From Lachnospiraceae bacterium (GTDB taxonomy: Bacteria > Bacillota > Clostridia > Lachnospirales > Lachnospiraceae): a DNA stretch of 35,015 nt. Below, piece by piece: positions 23,424 to 32,600 of the stretch (the first letter of the stretch is position 1; each line of letters begins with the position of its first letter). The notes under the pieces are model-generated. The model was given only the letters and a program-made list of their open reading frames with translations. It had not been told where the DNA came from and made no database searches. A program made the position numbers and the translations under genes. The stretch lies in assembly GCA_910574745.1 (NCBI GenBank), contig CAJTCE010000035.1:1-35015 (forward strand). Direction: 5' to 3'.

Positions 23424-24961
23424 ACGGAGAAATGAATCGGGTAATTGACAATGCGGGGAAAGTATTGCGCAATATTATGGCATTGGAAAATACAACAGAT
23501 GTTTTATGTGGGAAATCATATGACAATATACGGGAATATTACAATACATTCCACGCTGTAGTAATGCAGGGAACGATTTTGTTTGCAGAGGAAATGATAC
23601 AGGCAAATAACGCTTATAAGGGATGTATATCCGGGCAGCTAGGGGGAATCGGTTATGTGGATGAAGATGCATTGGAGCGGGATGCAAAATGTATTGAAGA
23701 GCAGATCAATCAGGTATATGAATTAATGTGTGTATCAAGGGGGTCCTATTCTGCAATGCTGGAGAGCTTGAAAGACGCGCTTCGTCTGGTGGATAAAAAG
23801 CTGGAGCAGATAAAAGGATTTGTTAATTCAACAAAAGGGATCTATCAAAATGCAGATGCCGCTAAGGAAAGTTTAAGAAGAGCGATATCATGCATTGACA
23901 GTTCAACCTTTGATAACAATATGATAAATTACCGGATGAAACAGATAGATAGGGAATGGACCAATAAAATTAAAAACCAATGGATAGAAAAAGAAATCCG
24001 GGAAAAGGAATTATATATAAATGCAATGAAGGAATGCTATGGTTTTGATGATGAGACATCACAAATTTTATATAATCTGTATTACCGGATGCGGAATGCC
24101 GGGGTAACGGATCTTAACCAGAAGTATTTTGCGATTCTTGCATCAGTGGTTTACGGAGATACGGAAGGATTCGATATTAAAACTGTGGCATGGGAAAAAA
24201 TAGCAGGAATTTATGATAAAGAGTCATGGGAGCAGATTTTAGAGGAATATGGATTGACAAAAGCTGAAAGAGATAAACTACGTACGGATTTAAATAACAA
24301 TTATCATTATTCTCAAGAAAAAGATAAAACTATTGCTGACATTTATTACAGTAAAAGCGATCTGAGCCATATGTCGGCCATATGTGCAACTATGCTAAAA
24401 GATAATGAAACAGTATGGAAGCTTGCAGGGGGCGCTGCCGGATGGATCTTTAACGGGATATTCAATTTAGAAGCAAATGCGGGTTATGTGGGAGATATAT
24501 ATGGGACTTTAGGTAACGGGACTAAATTAACTCAAGATGATTATAAGGCGGATTTAGATGCCGTCAATATATATAATCGTCTGGAAAAGGATTCTGATCT
24601 TATCAATGTAATGGGAACTTATTATATGGGGATATCAAATGGAAATATTAACAGGGCAAATGAGTTTGTTATAAATCTGGGTAAAGGAGACCATGAAAGA
24701 GGAATCGAATATCTTCAAAGCCAAATTAATAAAAATAAATTACATTTTCTGCTTGCAGGAGGAGTTTTTACTCAAATAGGAATTGAGGCGGGCAAGAATG
24801 TCATAAAGGAAGGCGGAATACCTTTAATGAGTGAGGTTTATGTAGAAAAGGAGAAAGTACAGAGGAATTTCTACAGAAGTTTGATGGAAGGAAGTAATGA
24901 CTATGTGGAATATGAGGAGGTTAATATAGGGTTAGCTGAAACAGGAGAAAAAGAAAAATAA
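23420..24961 (+). CDS. LXG-domain polymorphic toxin / T7SS effector
   Basis: This is a 513-residue candidate secreted effector. The N-terminal ~200 residues are helical and carry the LXG signature (Leu29-Cys30-Gly31 in V-L-C-G-K-S-Y-D-N-I, then Y-Y-N-T-F-H), with V-D-E-D-A-L-E-R-D later, as in LXG family proteins. A middle region (about 200-310) is helical. The C-terminal half (about 310-513) is the presumed toxin. It has Asp314-Leu-Ser-His317, a Gly/Ala-rich stretch with Gly358-Asp359, and D-D-Y-K-A-D-L-D-A-V-N-I. I do not recognise its activity. The ATG overlaps the upstream coiled-coil gene by four bases. Two related membrane proteins follow and are candidate immunity proteins. LXG identity is fairly secure; activity is unknown. 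Confidence 0.78.
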   Translation: MNGEMNRVIDNAGKVLRNIMALENTTDVLCGKSYDNIREYYNTFHAVVMQGTILFAEEMIQANNAYKGCISGQLGGIGYVDEDALERDAKCIEEQINQVYELMCVSRGSYSAMLESLKDALRLVDKKLEQIKGFVNSTKGIYQNADAAKESLRRAISCIDSSTFDNNMINYRMKQIDREWTNKIKNQWIEKEIREKELYINAMKECYGFDDETSQILYNLYYRMRNAGVTDLNQKYFAILASVVYGDTEGFDIKTVAWEKIAGIYDKESWEQILEEYGLTKAERDKLRTDLNNNYHYSQEKDKTIADIYYSKSDLSHMSAICATMLKDNETVWKLAGGAAGWIFNGIFNLEANAGYVGDIYGTLGNGTKLTQDDYKADLDAVNIYNRLEKDSDLINVMGTYYMGISNGNINRANEFVINLGKGDHERGIEYLQSQINKNKLHFLLAGGVFTQIGIEAGKNVIKEGGIPLMSEVYVEKEKVQRNFYRSLMEGSNDYVEYEEVNIGLAETGEKEK

Positions 24962-25023
24962 ATGTAAAAATTTTATTAACATAAATTTGTAATGATTTTT
25001 CGATTCTTTAAGGGAAATAAGTA

Positions 25024-26214
25024 GTGAGGAAACTAATGATTTATAACAAATTAATTTCAATAAATAAGAGAGCACTTCGATTTGTAATAAAATTTATTTT
25101 ATGGATATTTATCAGTTATTTCATAATCCAGTTGTTCATTGGAGCAAAAGAAATAGAAGAAAAAAGGAATATTTCGGGTCTACAGACAACGATGGAATTT
25201 GCAAATCGATATATACAGGGAAAATATAGGTCGGACTGGAAGGAATTTGGAAGTAAAATTGTATATCCAAACGCTTTATCACCGTCTTGTCATTTGGAAC
25301 TGTCATCAGATGTTGGAACCTTGCTGGTAACTCCTCTATGGGGAGAAGATTATCAGATTACACAAATAGATATGAAAAAGGGCAATAACGATGTAGCGAT
25401 ATGGATTTTTTATAAGACAGATTTGAATATTAAAGTTACAAGTAATGATAAAGGTAATTATACAAAACATAATATTGAGTACGAAAATGGCGGGTATATT
25501 AAAAATCTACAAATGGAACAGGAGACATGTTTTACTACAGATGAAATTGTAGAACAAGCAGATAAAATTCGAATTGCCTTTGAAGAAGAAATGGAGAAAA
25601 TGCATCAATACCAGATTGGAAGGGCAAAAGAAAGACGGAAGAAGTTTGCTGATTTTGGGTTCATTACTTTTCTGCTATTCTTGCTGTTTTATCTATTTCT
25701 AAAATGGGTAAGCATCAATAGAAGGGCGGATATAGAAGATAAGTACCCCGAAGAGGTCTTGGAAGAAACAATAGCAAAAGAAGAAGAGATATTTCTAAAA
25801 AGAAGATATGTGCTGTTAGGATGCGGAATGGCTTTTTGGATTTATATGCTGGTACCTATTGTTTCTGAATATTTGTTGTTTTCAATAATAGAAGGAAATG
25901 CAATAGAATTTGTAGCATATGGTATCTCTGCTGTTATAACTGCTATTGTATTTGGAGTTTTTTGGAAAAGACCTATTACCGGAAAGCCGGATATGGCAGG
26001 GAGAAAAATACTAAAAAGTATATTTCAGTTTATGTTGGGCTGTATAGTAACGCTTGTCATAATCCAACTGGGAATTATCTTTGTTCCTCGTTTTTATTCC
26101 CCGGAATGGAGATTTTACAAAATAAATCTTTTGGCAGATGGAATAGCGTTTTTGATATTCAGCATTATTGCTGTAGTAAAAAAGTTAAAGACAGGAACTG
26201 CTATTAGTAGATGA
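25024..26214 (+). CDS. Six-helix membrane protein, paralog A (candidate LXG immunity protein)
   Basis: This 396-residue membrane protein of no recognised family has helix 1 at 20-40, a ~168-residue segment (41-208), helix 2 at 209-229, a charged loop, and four more helices (about 261-288, 295-314, 333-355, 368-386). Basic residues before helix 1 and after helix 2 put the 41-208 segment outside the cell. GTG 25024 is chosen because AGGGA lies 8 bases upstream and the paralog has a GTG at the same place; ATG 25036 is an alternative. It directly follows the LXG effector and is AT-rich compared with the flanking operon. Immunity to an envelope-acting toxin is a reasonable inference; an accessory secretion-channel role is the alternative. 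Confidence 0.7.
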   Translation: MRKLMIYNKLISINKRALRFVIKFILWIFISYFIIQLFIGAKEIEEKRNISGLQTTMEFANRYIQGKYRSDWKEFGSKIVYPNALSPSCHLELSSDVGTLLVTPLWGEDYQITQIDMKKGNNDVAIWIFYKTDLNIKVTSNDKGNYTKHNIEYENGGYIKNLQMEQETCFTTDEIVEQADKIRIAFEEEMEKMHQYQIGRAKERRKKFADFGFITFLLFLLFYLFLKWVSINRRADIEDKYPEEVLEETIAKEEEIFLKRRYVLLGCGMAFWIYMLVPIVSEYLLFSIIEGNAIEFVAYGISAVITAIVFGVFWKRPITGKPDMAGRKILKSIFQFMLGCIVTLVIIQLGIIFVPRFYSPEWRFYKINLLADGIAFLIFSIIAVVKKLKTGTAISR

Positions 26215-26296
26215 GAATTATCTTTCTAAAACAGTTTCTGTGTATTTGAGACAGAAATAGATGCAAGTATATTTCGATTCCATAGGGGAGCCCATA

Positions 26297-27529
26297 GTGA
26301 AGAAAAAAATGACACGTAATAATTCAATTTCAAGAAATAAAAGCCTGCTTTTACTTGTAATAAAATTTGCTTTACTGATATTTATCAGCTATTTTATAGT
26401 CCAATTGTCCATTGGAGCAAAAGAAATAGAAGAAAAAAGGGATATTCCGGGTCTTCAGACAACAATGGAGTTTGCAGACCAATATATGAAAGGGAAATAT
26501 TTTATGGATTGGCCAGATTTAGGAAGTTATTTAGAGAGTATAGACTGGCGATCTTCAGAACATATGCTAAAACTATCATCAGATGTTGGAACCTTGCGGG
26601 TAACTCCTCTATGGGGAGAAGGTTATCAGATTACACAAATAGATATGAAAAAGGGCAATAACGATGCAGCAATATGGATTTTTTATAAGACGGATTTGAA
26701 TATTAAAGTTACAAGTAATTATAAAGGTAATTATACAAAACATAATATTGAATACCAAAACGGCAGCTATATACCCAACCTCCAGATGGAACAGGAGACC
26801 GGCTTTACCACGGACGAAATTGTAGAACAGGCGGATAAAATGCGGACTGCCTTTGAGGAAGAAATGGCAAAAATGCATCAATACCAGATTGTGAGGGCTA
26901 AAGAAAGGCGGGAAAAATTCACTAATTTTTGTTTTATCACTTTCCTTTTATTCTTTCTGCCCTACCTGCTCATTAAATGGGCAGGCATCAATAGAAGGGC
27001 AGATATAGAAGATAAGTACCTTGAGGAGGTCCTGGAAGAGACAATCGTAAAAGAAAAAGAGAAACTTTTTAAAGGAAGATATCTGCTGTCAGGAATCGGA
27101 ATGGCTTTCTGGATTTATATTTTAAAAACTATTGTTTCTGAATTTATGCTGTTTTCAATGGAAGGGACTGCAAAAGAGTATGCGGCGTATGGAATTTCTG
27201 CGGTTATAGCTGCCATTGTATTTGGATTGTTTTGGAAAAGCCTTGCCGATAAAAAATCAGATAGGACGGATACAGGAAGTAATCTGCCTAAAAGTGTTTT
27301 ACAGTTCCTGTCAGGCAGTATAGCAACGCTTATTATGGTTCAGCTTGCGGTAGTCTTTGTCCCCCGCTTTTATTCTTTTGAGTGGAGGTTTTACAAGATA
27401 AACCTATTAGCAGACGGGATAGCGTTTTTCATACTTATTATGATTGCAGCGATAATAAGGCGGACAGCGGGAACGGCTCATGACGATACAAAGGCAATAG
27501 AAGGGGGAGTTTCAGAGGATGGAGCATAA
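26297..27529 (+). CDS. Six-helix membrane protein, paralog B (candidate immunity protein)
   Basis: This 410-residue protein is closely related to the upstream gene along its whole length, with the same six-helix layout and extracytoplasmic segment. GTG 26297 has GGGGAG 7 bases upstream and matches the paralog's start; ATG 26261 and ATG 26309 are alternatives. Identity is uneven. A block of about 190 bases (25294-25490 against 26575-26770) differs at only about a dozen positions, while residues 66-92 of paralog A (WKEFGSKIVYPNALSPS region) are replaced by unrelated sequence. The C-terminus has an extra tail (D-D-T-K-A-I-E-G-G). The stop codon overlaps the next gene by 11 bases. Its role is as inferred for paralog A. 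Confidence 0.7.
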   Translation: MKKKMTRNNSISRNKSLLLLVIKFALLIFISYFIVQLSIGAKEIEEKRDIPGLQTTMEFADQYMKGKYFMDWPDLGSYLESIDWRSSEHMLKLSSDVGTLRVTPLWGEGYQITQIDMKKGNNDAAIWIFYKTDLNIKVTSNYKGNYTKHNIEYQNGSYIPNLQMEQETGFTTDEIVEQADKMRTAFEEEMAKMHQYQIVRAKERREKFTNFCFITFLLFFLPYLLIKWAGINRRADIEDKYLEEVLEETIVKEKEKLFKGRYLLSGIGMAFWIYILKTIVSEFMLFSMEGTAKEYAAYGISAVIAAIVFGLFWKSLADKKSDRTDTGSNLPKSVLQFLSGSIATLIMVQLAVVFVPRFYSFEWRFYKINLLADGIAFFILIMIAAIIRRTAGTAHDDTKAIEGGVSEDGA

Positions 27530-27794
27530 AGCATTAATTAGTGATTATGAAACAGCAGTATCGTGTGCACGGGAGTTAAATTTATCAGCTGAGGAACTGG
27601 CAAGTATTTCTTCTATAGGAGCGGGAGACACCAATCATGGTACAAATGAAGAGTGTTGTAAAATTTATGGCGAAACTATAGGTATTTTAAATTCCTATTA
27701 CAGAATCACAAATAGGGATGCGGAAAGAATTGTAAAGGTAGCGGTCAACTTATCTCGTGTAGATACTGATATGGGAAACAGCATAAGAGGATAA
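27519..27794 (+). CDS. Small Esx-superfamily-like protein (DUF3130/TIGR04197-like)
   Basis: This 91-residue helical protein starts at an ATG overlapping the previous gene by 11 bases. It shows S-D-Y-E-T-A-V-S-C-A-R-E-L, a central polar turn (G-A-G-D-T-N-H-G-T-N) and a second helix ending I-V-K-V-A-V-N-L-S-R-V-D-T-D-M-G, the general pattern of the DUF3130/TIGR04197 type VII substrate family, which includes Lap1 targeting partners. No WxG motif is present. It lies between the paralogous membrane proteins and the essA-like gene, so it may partner the LXG effector or the core machine. Family placement is tentative. Confidence 0.6.
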   Translation: MEHKALISDYETAVSCARELNLSAEELASISSIGAGDTNHGTNEECCKIYGETIGILNSYYRITNRDAERIVKVAVNLSRVDTDMGNSIRG

Positions 27795-27798
27795 TAAA

Positions 27799-28224
27799 AT
27801 GAATTTAACAACTGACACCGGTTCTGTCAGTCAGAATGATATGGACCCCGATGCAGCATTAGATTTGAGGGTAGAGGATTTGAACTGGCAGGAAAAACAA
27901 TCGACTTCCCTTTGCGACCGCTTTCAGATACATATGTTTGACAAAAAATTTGAACAGGCAGAACAGGAAGTTACGAAAAGAGATCAGGAAAGCAGAACAG
28001 CTGTTTTTGAGAATGTACTATCCGGAGAAGAAAATGGAAATCTGGAAAATGAACAGATTTTTGAAACGGTAATGGGGTTAGAAATGGAAACGGTTATAAA
28101 GAGTGATTACAGAACTGCAGGAGCCGATCATTTTGATTTTCTGCCTTTTATGTATATTTTTGGAGGAATAGCTGCTGCGGGAATTATATTGTGGCTCATA
28201 GGACATAGGAGAAAAAAGAAATGA
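27799..28224 (+). CDS. essA: EssA-like single-pass membrane protein
   Basis: This 141-residue protein has a long polar, acidic N-terminal part and one C-terminal helix (115-135, MYIFGGIAAAGIILWLIG) followed by RRKKK. EssA subunits of T7SSb are small membrane proteins with a C-terminal helix and sit next to EsaB and EssB, as here. It lacks the N-terminal hydrophobic segment many EssA proteins show, and no strong signature was recognised, so the call depends on position and topology. AGAGGA lies upstream of ATG 27799. The stop overlaps the esaB start (ATGA), indicating coupled translation. Confidence 0.6.
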   Translation: MNLTTDTGSVSQNDMDPDAALDLRVEDLNWQEKQSTSLCDRFQIHMFDKKFEQAEQEVTKRDQESRTAVFENVLSGEENGNLENEQIFETVMGLEMETVIKSDYRTAGADHFDFLPFMYIFGGIAAAGIILWLIGHRRKKK

Positions 28225-28466
28225 AAATTATTATCACAATCCAGAATTGCGTAGATAACAGAAAAGTAAATATACAAGTTGATAATAAACAGCGAATTGC
28301 AACAACTTTTCGAATTTTGAAGGAAAATATGCCGGATATTATGTGGGAGCTTAAAGAGCCTTTTTCCGCCAGATCCCAAAGGAGCAAAAGGCGTTTAAAC
28401 CTTCATAAGAATTATGAACAGGAAATGATTTTTAACGGCGATATTATTATGCTTTATAACGAATAA
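28221..28466 (+). CDS. esaB: EsaB/YukD ubiquitin-like protein
   Basis: This 81-residue cytoplasmic protein has the beta-grasp layout of EsaB/YukD. It starts with an MKIIITIQN strand, then N-I-Q-V-D, a helix with T-T-F-R-I-L-K-E-N-M, and ends in N-G-D-I-I-M-L-Y, the typical final strand. EsaB is a regulatory or structural component of T7SSb machines. It overlaps the essA-like gene by four bases and is 22 bases before essB. Length and position agree fully with the family. Confidence 0.85.
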   Translation: MKIIITIQNCVDNRKVNIQVDNKQRIATTFRILKENMPDIMWELKEPFSARSQRSKRRLNLHKNYEQEMIFNGDIIMLYNE

Positions 28467-28488
28467 CAAAGGATAAGGAGTGCAGAAA

Positions 28489-29607
28489 GTGGAAAGTACG
28501 ACAGTTAATGAATATCAGGTAGAAGAAGTGATTAAGAAATCATCATTAGCGGCAGAGGATAGTTTTGATTATCAGAAAATAACGGCGAACGTGCAGGGAC
28601 TGATACCGTGTTCTTTTCAGGAATCGTTAGAGGAAGTAACATTTGCATATGATTTAACGGATTTAAAGGCCTTAAAAGAAATTAAGCATGAGGCGGAAGA
28701 AAAGCAAAGGCAGTTTCTGGTTAACTTTGTAAAACTATATGAAATTTTTATGCAATACCGTATTGAAATCAGTGAAGACAATATTTTTTACGATGATAAT
28801 ATGATTCCCTTTGTAAAAGCAAGAGACCTGTATGGAAGAGAAAAAAAGGCGGATGAAAAAGAGTTTCTGTATCAATACAAATGTGTTGCAGGAGGGCTTT
28901 TAAGCAGAAAATATCAGATAGATCAGGTTTTAGAAAGCGGATTGGAAATCCTCCACAGAGAAAAAAGCCTGAACCGGATTGTCCAGGCGGATGATGTACA
29001 GGAGCTTGTAGAAGCGCTTAAAAATATACGGGATATTTTCTTGAAAAATAAAAAAGAAAAAATGAAAGAGGTTTCTAAGAAAAAATATTCATTCTGGAAA
29101 ATGACAGCCATTGTGATGCTGGTTTTAGGAATCACAACAGGCGGTCTGTCCATTTATTACGGAGGATTTATAATCCCAAGAGAGAAAGCTCTGGTTATGG
29201 CCAATGAAAGATTTATTACCAGAGACTATGTTGGGTGTATTGACAGTGTAAAACAAATAGAAATAGAAGAGATGGATGTCCACACGAAATATATACTTGC
29301 GGTAGCTTATGCCAGCACGGAAAGCTTTAAGCAGGAGGAGATCAGCAATATTGTATCCAGATTATCTGTTAACAGCAATGAAAAGGAGCTGGAATACTGG
29401 ATCAGCTTAGGACGTCTTGACGTAAGGGAGGCGGAAAATCTGGCGCTGGCGTTATCCGATGATAAATTGCTGATTTATGCATATATGAAGGAAATTGATA
29501 TTCTGGAAAATGAAAGCAACATGGACGGAGAAGAGAAAAAATCCAGGCTCGATACATTAAACAGTGAAATTAAAGCACTGGGGGAAAAATACAAGACAGA
29601 GGAATAA
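28489..29607 (+). CDS. essB: EssB/YukC pseudokinase-like membrane subunit
   Basis: This 372-residue T7SSb core subunit has an N-terminal cytoplasmic pseudokinase-like domain (about 1-195, containing F-A-Y-D-L-T-D-L-K and I-S-E-D-N-I-F-Y-D-D), one transmembrane helix (about 204-226, KMTAIVMLVLGITTGG) and a C-terminal helical extracytoplasmic domain (A-L-V-M-A-N-E-R-F-I onward). GTG 28489 is preferred because AAGGAG lies 8 bases upstream; GTG 28480 overlaps that ribosome binding site. In the family EssB dimerises and contacts EssC. It lies 23 bases before essC in the same operon. Confidence 0.88.
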   Translation: MESTTVNEYQVEEVIKKSSLAAEDSFDYQKITANVQGLIPCSFQESLEEVTFAYDLTDLKALKEIKHEAEEKQRQFLVNFVKLYEIFMQYRIEISEDNIFYDDNMIPFVKARDLYGREKKADEKEFLYQYKCVAGGLLSRKYQIDQVLESGLEILHREKSLNRIVQADDVQELVEALKNIRDIFLKNKKEKMKEVSKKKYSFWKMTAIVMLVLGITTGGLSIYYGGFIIPREKALVMANERFITRDYVGCIDSVKQIEIEEMDVHTKYILAVAYASTESFKQEEISNIVSRLSVNSNEKELEYWISLGRLDVREAENLALALSDDKLLIYAYMKEIDILENESNMDGEEKKSRLDTLNSEIKALGEKYKTEE

Positions 29608-29630
29608 TATAACAAAGGAGTAGAAGGTAA

Positions 29631-32600
29631 ATGCGCTGCTACGAAAGAAAAGAAAATATTTGGATTGGAAACCAGAAGGAATCCTTTCAAACAGATATCT
29701 GTATTTATGATTTACCGGTACAGATTTTAATAAACCCGACAAAGATTATGATAAAGGGCGGTTTAAAAGAAGGAATTTATTTAAATGGCACAGCTGTATC
29801 AACGAATGAAATTAAAATTGAAGAAGGGGATACTTTATCTTTTGAGCAGATTGCAATTACTTTTTTTGATACCTATATTGAGGTTGACGGAGAAGAAGAA
29901 AGAATTCGTGCTAATTTGATACCTTGCAGGGAAAAGGAAAATTATTTTGAAGGGTTTCCTTTTTATAAGCGTTCTCCCAGAGTTATTTACAAAATAAATA
30001 AAGAGAAAATAGAGGTACAGAATCCGCCCCAGAAAAAGGAATTGTCAAAGGGCGGTCTGGCACAGATGATCATTCCTCCGGTCTGTATGCTGGCATTTAC
30101 CATTGCTATGGGCGTTCTGTTGAGGCGCGGGGCATATATTTTCATGAGTATCGGAATGACGATCATCACGACTATTTTTTCTGTACAGAAGTTTATTTCG
30201 GACACAAAAGATATCAAGCGGGAAAACAAAGAACGGGAGCTTATGTACGGAAATTACCTTTTAGATGTACGAAAGCGCATTATAAAGGCAAGAAAAGAAG
30301 AGAAAAAGGCTTTAGAATATCAGAATCCTACGCTTCCTGAATTGGAACATATGATTAACAGATACAGCAGCCGTATTTATGAAAGAAGTTTGCTGGATGA
30401 TGATTTTTTAACTGTAAATCTGGGATATTACAGGGGAAAATCCAAAATAGAAGTATCAACACAAATCAACGAATTGGAAATGAAAAAAGATGAATTGACG
30501 GATGAGGCAAAAACAATACCGAAAGATTTTCGGAAAATAGATCATATTCCCGTTCAGATTGATTTAAAGAGAGCGCATTTGGGCATTGTGGGTTCCAAGG
30601 CAAATGTACATGAACAGATTAAATATCTGCTGGCTCAGATAACCTTTTTTCAAAGTTACAGGGATTTACAGATTATCCTGATACATAACAAGGCCTATGA
30701 TGAAGAGTTTGAATATGCTGACTGGTATCCTCATCTGAGGATCCATGCAATAAACGTATACGGAAAAATCAGTTCGGAGCAGGCAAGAGACCAGATTTTA
30801 GGAAGCATTCAGCAAATATTAAAGGAAAGGAAAATGAAGCTGGATGAAGAGAAACAGGAAGCGGTATTCTCGCCCTATTACCTGTTCATCATTGATGAAC
30901 CGAAGCTGATCCTGAATCATGCCATTATGGAATACCTGCAAAACAAGCGGCTGACCTTAGGCTTCAGCATCATTTATACTACAGACCAGAAGGCAAATCT
31001 GCCGGAGAATATCAGAACGGTCTGCATGCTTTGTGATTCCCAGAGCGGAACGCTGCTTATGGAGGAAGGGGAAAAGAAGGACAGAAAATTTGAAGTCCAG
31101 CACATAGATGGAGTGGATTTGGAAAAAATGGCACGAAATTTAAGCGCCTTGATTCATGAACAGGGCGTCAGCAGTAAAATACCGGAGTCCATAACATTTT
31201 TTGATATGTATGGAATCGAACATCCGGAAGAACTGCAGGTTAAGGAACGCTGGAGGAGGAATGAATCCCATAAGTCTCTGGCAGTGCCTCTGGGGGTAAG
31301 AGCTGAAAATGATTATGTGGAGTTAAACCTTCATGAAAAGGCCCATGGCCCCCACGGTCTGGTGGCGGGAACAACAGGTTCGGGAAAGTCTGAGATCGTG
31401 CAGTCCTATATTCTGTCTCTTGCAGTGAATTTCCATCCTCATGAAGTGGGATTTTTACTGATTGATTATAAAGGAGGGGGTATGGCGAATCTGTTTGCAA
31501 AGCTGCCCCACCTTTTAGGAACCATTACGAATCTGGATAAAGCGGAAAGCATGAGGGCAATGGCGTCTATTAAAAGTGAATTGTCACGAAGACAGCGGAT
31601 TTTCGGAGAGAATAACGTAAATCACATTAACGGTTACAACCAATTATTTAAATTGGGAAAGGTGGACGAGCCTTTACCGCATTTGTTTTTGATCAGTGAT
31701 GAGTTTGCGGAGCTGAAAAAGGAGCAGCCTGAATTTATGAGTGAGCTGGTCTCGGCGGCGCGTATCGGACGAAGCCTTGGGATACATCTGATCCTGGCAA
31801 CGCAAAAACCCAGCGGCGTAGTGGACGACCAGATATGGACAAACAGTAAATTCCGCCTTTGCTTAAAGGTACAAAATGCAGGGGACAGTAAGGAGATGCT
31901 AAAGACGCCTGACGCCGCTAATATAACCCAGGCGGGAAGGGCCTATCTTCAGGTAGGAAATAATGAAATATATGAATTATTCCAATCTGCATGGAGCGGG
32001 GCGTCTTACAGCAGCAATCAGACGGAAGAAGAAAAAGAAGATGACAGGGTGTATCTGATCAGTCCTTTGGGACAGGGCAGGTTGATCAATCAGGATTTAA
32101 GCGGTACGGTAGAAAGCAATCAGATAAAAGCTACCCAGTTGGATGCCGTTGTAGAATATCTTCATGACATTTATGAGAAGGAACAGGCGGTAGAAGTAAA
32201 AAAGCCATGGCTGCCTTCTTTACCGGATTTTATGGAATCTCCCTATACAAAGGAGGCTGTAGACAGCGCTCAGTTTAAGGAAGGCGATTATACCTTAGGA
32301 ATCGGGATGATCGATGTGCCGGAGGAACAGCTGCAGGAAGAGTACCAGTTAAATTTGATGAAAAACGGTCATCTTTTGTATATGGCATCCGGCGGCTATG
32401 GAAAAACGATGCTGTTAACAAATATTGCAGTAGGGCTTTCCATGAAAAATTCAGTCAGAAATCTGAACTTCTATATTCTGGATTTGGGAAACAGTGGATT
32501 GATCCCTCTCATGGGACTGCCTCATGTGGCGGATTATATGGGACTGGATGACGGAGAAAAAATTGAAAAGTTCCAGAAACTGATATTGGATGAAATAGCA

